DNA of 12,841 bases, from contig SVNB01000046.1 of the NCBI GenBank assembly GCA_015067125.1, forward strand, positions 1 to 12,841, written 5' to 3'. The notes under the pieces were generated by a model. That model did not search any database and had not been told where the DNA came from. It saw only the letters and a program-made list of their open reading frames with translations. This DNA comes from Oscillospiraceae bacterium (lineage in GTDB: Bacteria; Bacillota; Clostridia; Oscillospirales; Ruminococcaceae). Position numbers and translations under genes: made by a program. Below are positions 9,101 to 12,841 of the stretch, piece by piece (the first letter of the stretch is position 1; each line of letters starts with the position of its first letter).

Positions 9101-9694
9101 GTTGATGTTGCTTCTGCTCTTACTCTTTCAAATGGTCCAAACGCCGATGGCGATGGAAGCCAGTATTCCGGTGAGGTAAATAATCACACCCTTTCTGTAA
9201 TAAAAGAAATTATAAGCCATACAAAGGAATTTGTTCCGTCGCAATATATTGCCGACCCACTTGATGTGGTGGCAGAAACTATACTCAGCATGGATTTCGA
9301 TTTATCCCTTGTACAAAACGAAAGCGAGCTGGCACAACAAATAAAAAAAGAGGTTGAATCCCTTTTTGAAGACGTAAAAATAATATCTTTTGCATCAACC
9401 GAATATCTTTCTTCAAAAAACTATAAAATCGTCGTTACTTTGCAGTGCGGATACAGCATAAAAGAAATTATTTTGGAAAAATGCCTTTTCGGCGATATCA
9501 ACCTTGACGGCAAGGTAAACACCATAGACGCAAACTATGCCCGCAGATATGCCGCCGGCCTGCTTACCCTTGACGAGCGGCAGAAGCTTGCGGCGGACGT
9601 TTCCGGCGACGGCGAAATAAACGTTATGGATTCTTCGCTTATCAGAAGATACGTTGTTAAATATATAGATGTTTTCCCCGCAGAAGAAAAATAA
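6179..9694 (+). CDS. Secreted multidomain dockerin protein with alpha/beta hydrolase and SGNH-like domains
   Basis: Predicted 1171-aa exported protein. A signal peptide spans 1-23 (ARA before EE). Residues about 40-140 are a beta-rich N-terminal domain. An alpha/beta hydrolase follows (about 150-410), with candidate triad Ser265 (SRSFGT; the elbow lacks the usual first Gly), Asp352 (AEGDS) and His381 (IDHTG). Residues about 467-505 look like a short BspA-type leucine-rich stretch, and 630-690 carries the CGENLTY...GSGDM...APW pattern of BspA-like surface proteins. Residues about 722-1030 resemble an SGNH/GDSL esterase of the DUF4886 type: block I GNSH with Ser730, and DTTHLS with Asp939 and His942. 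The C-terminus (1105-1167) is a type I dockerin. It may deacylate glycans such as acetylated polysaccharide, as inferred from fold only. ATG 6179 is chosen because GGGAAG precedes it and the signal peptide begins there; a GTG start five codons upstream is less likely. A terminator follows. Confidence 0.88.
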   Translation: MKKLLSILFAVMFILSTEVAARAEENDIVPLSTQIPVHPGQLVGETCEIIENEIYGCIVGYELKKGRTLSISDSNYVFSVRVFENGNYSKMLKQATTADFTATEDMTVGMLIRKPDKSALTEEEVASVKIYDTQYGMKDVPGYVHRFTVDAETIEGGTAATRAAVFLPESYSKDGEPTKLIVMTNGYSAHLTESVWNGNTADNVGVIRNYLNAGYAVYVVNNTANRTSKTPDIGCPQLVDSYFKAYEYIRKNFNVEEKISIHSRSFGTFAAIRIMREAPELIKCAVMTGPRVSVKTEWPGLDKTFIANRFGFEDTTGSTYETEKMTGHDPYSDIDGEDYKLPPTFWMLAEGDSTSKPVEFIKKLENHGNSVKSKIYSGIDHTGICTLNQNIPFEDALAFLNEHQAETEEWKYIPVSVNETSTHIAYKIEDGILTFRDLGDTSLNNFGKMPNYSNLSRENPTDYTITEWYLRRNEIKTVVFDETISHIGLYTLVNLNGITEIYIENPFAEVSVNAVLFNAVNRTEPLDIYAASTIKTVDRWIRGGGNRKISEVIAEPTMFFTDFEEYAESFKVLEDTLLSGQNVKSEDIIKSIKILKNTLSYEYELSDYKKSIIGAENIIELLQTAVSGSCGENLTYKIISSEKENNLELHITGSGDMEYYTDVDSAPWAKLAENINCVRLDDNVTSVSEKAFSKNTVFYVNINSEAYACIKEKGLDFKLDKLRIICIGNSHTADYSEFLPNIIADLKNAGLETEITINKATIGSIGLYSGRNSNVNATYRSHLAAINAQSGAYNSLKNNRYDLIIIQDYMESVVDTPEVFTAGLGSFIEKIKSIAKENGKGEPEIAWFADWVDIRSCGGDSALYDGNGYKIKLEVLSREEVYQKSLANMFAVEKAIAENAKNMPDFVIHGSTIKQNAISSYFGTTKIFDKNAYCILERDTTHLSYELGRYTFGAGVMTEICEHYGNSLFGEAGSVDVASALTLSNGPNADGDGSQYSGEVNNHTLSVIKEIISHTKEFVPSQYIADPLDVVAETILSMDFDLSLVQNESELAQQIKKEVESLFEDVKIISFASTEYLSSKNYKIVVTLQCGYSIKEIILEKCLFGDINLDGKVNTIDANYARRYAAGLLTLDERQKLAADVSGDGEINVMDSSLIRRYVVKYIDVFPAEEK
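9485..9670 (+). repeat. Dockerin cassette, copy 2
   Basis: Second copy of the 186-bp dockerin-coding segment at 3458-3643. Protein differences are confined to the inter-loop linker (SEEQ versus DERQ) and one position beside the second calcium loop (Ile602 in copy 1, Met1150 here). Confidence 0.9.
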
Positions 9695-9712
9695 TCCGAT
9701 AAAACCGCAAAC

Positions 9713-9745
9713 AAAAAAATCCGCCACGCTGTGACGGATTTTTTA
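9713..9745. terminator. Bidirectional terminator between dockerin operon and dut
   Basis: AAAAAATCCG (9714-9723) pairs with CGGATTTTTT (9735-9744), with a small mismatched inner stem. The symmetric A-run and T-run let it serve the plus-strand dockerin gene and the minus-strand dut gene. Confidence 0.9.
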
Positions 9746-9755
9746 TTATGCACTT

Positions 9756-10196
9756 TTATTTTCCGGTGGAGCCGAAGCCGCCCTTGCCCCTTTCCGTATC
9801 GGAAAGTTCCTCGCAAAGAACGTATTCCGCGGCCATAACGGGCATTATGGCCATCTGGGCGATGCGATCCCCGGGCAGAACAGTATAGTCTTTATCAGAA
9901 TGATTCTGAAGTCCCACGCAGATTTCTCCGCGATAGTCGGAATCTATAACACCTACGCAGTTGCGCGGCGCAATGCCGTGTTTTATGCCAAGGCCGCTTC
10001 TGGCAAAGATAAAGGCGCCATAGCCTTCCGGAACGGCAATGGCTATTCCGATAGGAACAACCGCGCTGCCGCCCGCAGGAACGGTTACAGGCTCTTCCGT
10101 GCAGGCATAAAGATCTGCGGCGGCGGAACCCGCTGTTGCAATTTGGGGTACGACTGCGTTTTCACGGATTTTTTTTACTTTAACCTCAAACGCCAT
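9756..10196 (-). CDS. dut: dUTP diphosphatase
   Basis: A 146-aa trimeric-type dUTPase that converts dUTP to dUMP and pyrophosphate, keeping uracil out of DNA and supplying dUMP for thymidylate synthesis. All five family motifs are visible: 1 AADLYA (26-31), 2 ARSGL (65-69), 3 GVIDSDYRGE (82-91, catalytic Asp85), 4 GDRIAQM (109-115), and the flexible C-terminal lid 5 RGKGGFGSTG (136-145). Length is standard. The start overlaps the zapA stop by 11 bp, so the two are probably translationally linked. The nearest Shine-Dalgarno-like sequence (AGGAG, complement of 10210-10214) is 13 nt away, somewhat far. Although dut often occurs in phages, this copy sits among chromosomal housekeeping genes with no phage genes nearby. 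Confidence 0.97.
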   Translation of the reverse strand: MAFEVKVKKIRENAVVPQIATAGSAAADLYACTEEPVTVPAGGSAVVPIGIAIAVPEGYGAFIFARSGLGIKHGIAPRNCVGVIDSDYRGEICVGLQNHSDKDYTVLPGDRIAQMAIMPVMAAEYVLCEELSDTERGKGGFGSTGK

Positions 10197-10536
10197 AACG
10201 TCTTTTAAGCTCCTCTACTTCTCTTGCAAGCTTATCTGCGCGGCGGTTTGCTTCGTCAACTTCCATTCTTGCCCTTGCGGTATCGCCCAGGTATTCTTTA
10301 AGCTGGGAACGGATATGGTCGCTGTTGGCGGATTCTTTTTTGTATTCGCTGAGGTACGCAATGGCGCAAAGCACCAAGGCGTCGTTCATAGAAAGGGTGG
10401 GGTTTCTGGTCATAAGGGCGTCGATATCGTCGCTCATTTCTTTTGCAAGGTCGCGAACATAGCCTTCCTGTTCGGAAGTTGCCACGGTATAGCTTGCTCC
10501 GGCAATTTCTATTTTAATTTTATTTACGTTGCTCAT
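10186..10536 (-). CDS. zapA: Cell division protein ZapA
   Basis: A 116-aa small cytoplasmic protein that promotes bundling and assembly of FtsZ filaments at the division site. The N-terminal segment (about 5-60: IKIEIAGASYTV, then a VRDLAKEMSDDIDAL stretch) matches the ZapA globular domain, and the charged region from about 65 to 114 is a predicted coiled coil used for dimer or tetramer formation. GGAGGA (complement of 10546-10551) lies 9 nt before the ATG. It is the first gene of a zapA-dut unit, with a promoter candidate just upstream, and its last codons overlap dut. Assigned by overall pattern, as there is no catalytic motif. Confidence 0.9.
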   Translation of the reverse strand: MSNVNKIKIEIAGASYTVATSEQEGYVRDLAKEMSDDIDALMTRNPTLSMNDALVLCAIAYLSEYKKESANSDHIRSQLKEYLGDTARARMEVDEANRRADKLAREVEELKRRYGV

Positions 10537-10576
10537 ATCAAAATTTCCTCCGATTCGTCAGTTATTGACAAGATAT

Positions 10577-10606
10577 ATTATAGCACGATAAGCTTTGCGG
10601 TTGCAA
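10577..10606 (-). promoter_or_regulatory. Probable promoter of zapA-dut
   Basis: On the minus strand, TTGCAA (complement of 10601-10606) and TATAAT (complement of 10577-10582) are 18 nt apart. The -10 box is about 40 nt before the zapA ATG. Confidence 0.6.
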
Positions 10607-10661
10607 CGCTTTTAAGCATCGCTTTTAAAAGAATTTTATTCTTTTTAAGAAAGTTTTTGAA

Positions 10662-10667
10662 TATAAT
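10662..10667 (+). promoter_or_regulatory. Possible -10 element for the amidase-domain gene
   Basis: A perfect TATAAT lies 23 nt before ATG 10691, but the -35 region at normal spacing is only a T-rich stretch. A second candidate is TTGACA at 10565-10570 with a poor GATAAG -10. Either could drive the gene divergently from zapA. Confidence 0.35.
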
Positions 10668-10690
10668 TCAAAAAAACTTGTGGAGGGACC

Positions 10691-11200
10691 ATGGCACTTA
10701 TCGAACGACCGTATAAACGCTCTGCGGCGGTGGAATACGCCAACCGCTGGGCATATTTTCGCAATCCCGAATATTATGATTTCAGTCCCATAGGCGGGGA
10801 CTGCACCTCTTTTGCAAGCCAGTGTATTCTTGCCGGCGGCGCACCGATGAATTTTACACCCACCTTTGGCTGGTACTACAAAAGCCTTGATGACCGTGCC
10901 CCGGCCTGGACAGGCGTTAAATACCTTTTTAATTTTCTTGTGAACAACAAGGGCATCGGCCCCTTTGGGCACGAGGTTGGAATTTCCGAAATAATGCCCG
11001 GGGATATTTGTCAACTGATTCTTGATACGGAAGACTGGCAGCACACCCCGGTAATAACCTCCGTTGACGGCGATACGCCCACTTTTGATACGGTAAAAAT
11101 CGCGGCACATTCTTATGACTGCGCCTGCCGTCCTCTTTCAAGCTATGCAATTTCTTCCGTAAGATTTGTCCATATCGACGGAGTGCGCATCGAAGAATAA
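10691..11200 (+). CDS. Amidase-domain (amidase_6-like) cysteine hydrolase
   Basis: A 169-aa protein resembling the putative amidase domain PF12671 found in many Clostridia and Bacilli, which has a papain/NlpC-like Cys-His fold. The N-terminal pattern RSAAVEYANRWA (10-21), a YYDF segment, then GGDCTSFASQCILAGG (35-50) matches the family, with Cys38 as the candidate nucleophile. His118 (WQHTPVIT) is the candidate second catalytic residue. There is no signal peptide or membrane segment, so either it acts in the cytoplasm or leaves by another route; many family members are exported. It probably cleaves an amide or peptide bond, but its substrate is unknown. GGAGG at 10682-10686 is unusually close to the ATG (4 nt). 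Transcribed alone, with a terminator directly after the stop. Confidence 0.85.
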   Translation: MALIERPYKRSAAVEYANRWAYFRNPEYYDFSPIGGDCTSFASQCILAGGAPMNFTPTFGWYYKSLDDRAPAWTGVKYLFNFLVNNKGIGPFGHEVGISEIMPGDICQLILDTEDWQHTPVITSVDGDTPTFDTVKIAAHSYDCACRPLSSYAISSVRFVHIDGVRIEE

Positions 11201-11233
11201 AAAAAGCATCTGCAATATGCAGATGCTTTTTTC
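11199..11233. terminator. Bidirectional terminator between amidase gene and sdpI
   Basis: A 15-bp perfect stem (11200-11214 with 11218-11232), loop ATA, flanked by an A-run and a T-run. It overlaps the last base of the amidase stop codon and begins 2 nt after the end of the minus-strand membrane-protein gene, so it serves both. Confidence 0.93.
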
Positions 11234-11234
11234 T

Positions 11235-11861
11235 TTATATTCCCTTTTTATAAAGAACATAAGAATAAATTATCGGAACGACCGCCGCAATAAAACAGGC
11301 AAGAAGCACCCATTCCGAAAGAATAAACGCATTGATTATAAAAATCAATCCGCAAATCACCATAAGCCAGCCCGCAAGACGGTGAGTCCTGTTCCAGTTT
11401 TCCTCACTGTTAAGAGTCCAGGGAATCTTATATCCGAATGTATAATTCAGCCTTGCCTTCGGCAGATAGTTTCCCAGAGCAATAAAAATAACTCCCATCA
11501 AAAGGCAGCATATCATTCCGATGTTCACGCTCATTCCAAGCGCATATGCATAGGTAGAACCCATTACCAAAAGCGCAGTTGCCGGAAGAATCCAGTAAAC
11601 GATTCCTATAGCTTTTTGACCGATATTGCTTCTTTTGGGGTCGGCATAAGTCACCGCAAGACAAATTACGTGGAGTGCCGCTATAACCGCCGGAATTCCG
11701 AAAACTGTAAAAGCCTTGGAAGTCCAGCCGTTCGGTTCGTTGTCGTTTCCCCAATGTGTCGCCATAGTTTCCGGAAGCTGATCCCAGAAAATAAGTCCCA
11801 CCGCTATCGGCAAAAGAATAATAATCGTCGTTATAACAAGAAGTTTTTTATTAATTTTCAT
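11235..11861 (-). CDS. SdpI family membrane protein
   Basis: A 208-aa integral membrane protein with about six hydrophobic segments (roughly 7-26, 51-71, 84-108, 112-130, 162-178 and 183-203). An extracytoplasmic loop LPETMATHW...GW (29-46) is typical of DUF1648, and GNYLPKARLNYTFGYKIPW with NWNRTHRLAG (130-164) is the SdpI signature. In Bacillus subtilis, SdpI confers immunity to the SdpC killing factor and relays its presence to the repressor SdpR. Here the gene directly follows an SdpR-like repressor, with an 11-bp overlap, but no SdpC-like toxin is visible in the window. ATG 11861 is preferred because AGGAGA (complement of 11870-11875) is 8 nt upstream; the ATG nine codons earlier lies within the upstream gene. 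Immunity is inferred from the family and could be a different envelope role. Confidence 0.9.
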   Translation of the reverse strand: MKINKKLLVITTIIILLPIAVGLIFWDQLPETMATHWGNDNEPNGWTSKAFTVFGIPAVIAALHVICLAVTYADPKRSNIGQKAIGIVYWILPATALLVMGSTYAYALGMSVNIGMICCLLMGVIFIALGNYLPKARLNYTFGYKIPWTLNSEENWNRTHRLAGWLMVICGLIFIINAFILSEWVLLACFIAAVVPIIYSYVLYKKGI

Positions 11862-12129
11862 CGCTGTTCTCTCCTTTAAACTGTGCAAACCAGAGCATTA
11901 TCTCCTCAAAAACCGAGGTATTAAGTTCATAAAAAACAAAGTTTTTTTGCTTTGTTTCATAAACAAGGTCAGCTTTTTTAAGAATCGAAAGATGATACGA
12001 TATTGTAGCGCCGGTCATATCAAAATGAGAACCGATATCCCCGGCGGACATTCTTCCTTCCCGAAGCATAAGCAGAATCTCTCTGCGCACCGGGTCCGAA
12101 AGCGCCTTGAAGGTTTCCGCAAATCCCAT
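11851..12129 (-). CDS. ArsR/SdpR family transcriptional repressor
   Basis: A 92-aa winged-helix DNA-binding protein. FAETFKALSDPVRREILLML (3-22) is the typical ArsR-family N-terminal helix pair; residues about 27-57 form the helix-turn-helix (MSAGDIGSHFDMTGATISYH), followed by the wing (YETKQKNFVFYELN). It has no cysteine pair for metal sensing, consistent with the SdpR type, which is held at the membrane by SdpI, rather than with metal-responsive ArsR. It likely represses its own operon. AAGGGG (complement of 12139-12144) is 9 nt before the ATG and touches the stop of the upstream hydrolase gene, indicating a shared transcript. The operator would lie outside the window, before the hydrolase gene, or internally. 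Confidence 0.92.
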   Translation of the reverse strand: MGFAETFKALSDPVRREILLMLREGRMSAGDIGSHFDMTGATISYHLSILKKADLVYETKQKNFVFYELNTSVFEEIMLWFAQFKGENSDEN

Positions 12130-12144
12130 TCCATTTTTCCCCTT

Positions 12145-12841
12145 TCAGCAATTTTCAAAAATCCAGCCGGCAATATCAAAAATCACGTCCTCACCAATAT
12201 GTCTTTCGACCGAAAATTCCTTCGTGGCTTTCGAAATATCGTCATAAAGTGCCGGCACAAAACAGTGATTCAGCCCATCATAAAGCTTAAAACTCACATT
12301 TTCTTTATCGCCCAAAAGCTTTTTGTATCCATCAAAATCCTTTTTGCTGACCTGCAAATCTTTGCTTCCCTGCATTACCAGAACCGGCTTTTCGATGTTT
12401 TCAAGATATTTTTCCGCCGGATGAAGACCCATTTCCTTAAAATAATAAAGATCGACTCCACCGGCATATTTGCGTTTTTTGGCTTCCTCATCAGAAAGCG
12501 AATACAGCCCTTCAAAGCTCTTGCGGAACTTTTTATCCTGTGCCGAAGCAACCCAGCTCATGATCTTGCTTTTTCCGTTTTTCATTTCGTCAAGCTGGCG
12601 AAAAAGCACTTCTTCCAGTTTTGCAAGGGTTCCGGCCATAAGAATAAGTCCTTTAAAATTTCCGCCTTCCGCATCAATTCGCGGAGCAAGCATTGCGCCC
12701 ATGCTGTGACCGATAATAAAAACCTTTTCCGAATCGATGCGCTCATCGTTTTTCAAAAGGTTCGCCGCCGCCACCGCGTCTTCAATGACTTCCTCTTTAA
12801 CGGTAATGCTGCCCGTTTTAAACATTTTTCTGCCGTGGGCA
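12145..12841 (-). CDS. Alpha/beta hydrolase, 5' end beyond the window
   Basis: C-terminal part of a serine hydrolase of the alpha/beta fold, probably an esterase or acylpeptide-hydrolase-like peptidase. The nucleophile elbow GHSMGA is encoded around the complement of 12703-12705 (Ser), an acid candidate lies in GSKDLQVS, and a His lies in GLNHCF. The frame stays open to the window edge, reading AHGRK before the first internal Met at 12825; that Met has no ribosome binding site, and about 100-150 residues of the normal N-terminal half of the fold are missing, so the gene is cut by the window rather than starting there. It ends 15 nt before the SdpR-like gene and seems to be the promoter-proximal member of a hydrolase-sdpR-sdpI unit. 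The substrate cannot be told from sequence. Confidence 0.88.
   Translation of the reverse strand, partial: AHGRKMFKTGSITVKEEVIEDAVAAANLLKNDERIDSEKVFIIGHSMGAMLAPRIDAEGGNFKGLILMAGTLAKLEEVLFRQLDEMKNGKSKIMSWVASAQDKKFRKSFEGLYSLSDEEAKKRKYAGGVDLYYFKEMGLHPAEKYLENIEKPVLVMQGSKDLQVSKKDFDGYKKLLGDKENVSFKLYDGLNHCFVPALYDDISKATKEFSVERHIGEDVIFDIAGWIFENC

Noticed and set aside
9756..10196. dut as a prophage marker
   Set aside because: It overlaps zapA and is surrounded by housekeeping genes; no integrase, structural phage genes or attachment repeats were seen.
11166..11879. 237-codon plus-strand frame opposite the SdpI-like gene
   Set aside because: Basic, low-complexity translation with no domain, crossing the terminator; the minus-strand gene has clear membrane segments and family motifs.
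12145..12825. Complete 226-aa hydrolase starting at the Met at 12825
   Set aside because: The frame remains open to the window edge, there is no ribosome binding site before that Met, and the first half of the alpha/beta fold would be missing.
1..12841. CRISPR array, tRNA, rRNA, insertion sequence or integrated element
   Set aside because: No regularly spaced repeats, cloverleaf or CCA-end structures, transposase motifs or terminal inverted repeats were found by reading both strands.

Overview
The window looks like a piece of a chromosome from a Clostridia-type Bacillota, most plausibly a gut Oscillospiraceae/Ruminococcaceae-like bacterium. The reasons are strong AGGAGG-type ribosome binding sites, moderate GC, type I dockerin modules, an SdpR/SdpI pair, a subgroup Ic aspartate aminotransferase and a clostridial-style amidase_6 protein. 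No rRNA, tRNA, CRISPR array, insertion sequence or integrase was seen. The taxonomic call is inference.

Layout: (1) 1-261 holds a terminator at the extreme edge, three small hairpins, and a promoter for asnS (262-1656), which ends in its own terminator. (2) 1796-9694 is a run of five plus-strand genes with gaps of only 9 to 23 nt: a secreted 623-aa dockerin protein of unknown body, a histidine-phosphatase-like protein with an altered RHG motif, an aspartate-type aminotransferase, a Maf nucleotide pyrophosphatase, and a secreted 1171-aa dockerin protein carrying two different hydrolase folds. It ends at a symmetric terminator at 9713-9745. (3) On the minus strand, zapA and dut overlap by 11 bp and read toward the same terminator. 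(4) A divergent plus-strand amidase-domain gene (10691-11200) meets, at another symmetric terminator, a minus-strand group: alpha/beta hydrolase (cut by the window edge), sdpR-like repressor and sdpI-like membrane protein.

Functionally, most genes are housekeeping: tRNA charging, amino-acid nitrogen, nucleotide sanitation and cell division. The unusual content is the two exported dockerin proteins bracketing three cytoplasmic genes in what looks like one transcript. Their C-terminal dockerin cassettes are about 93% identical at the DNA level although the rest of the two proteins is unrelated, which points to recent copying or gene conversion of the docking module. No cohesin or scaffoldin is present here. 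The best candidates for something undescribed are the bifunctional dockerin esterase-like protein and the unknown body of the smaller dockerin protein. I do not see a clear new multi-gene defence or mobile system.
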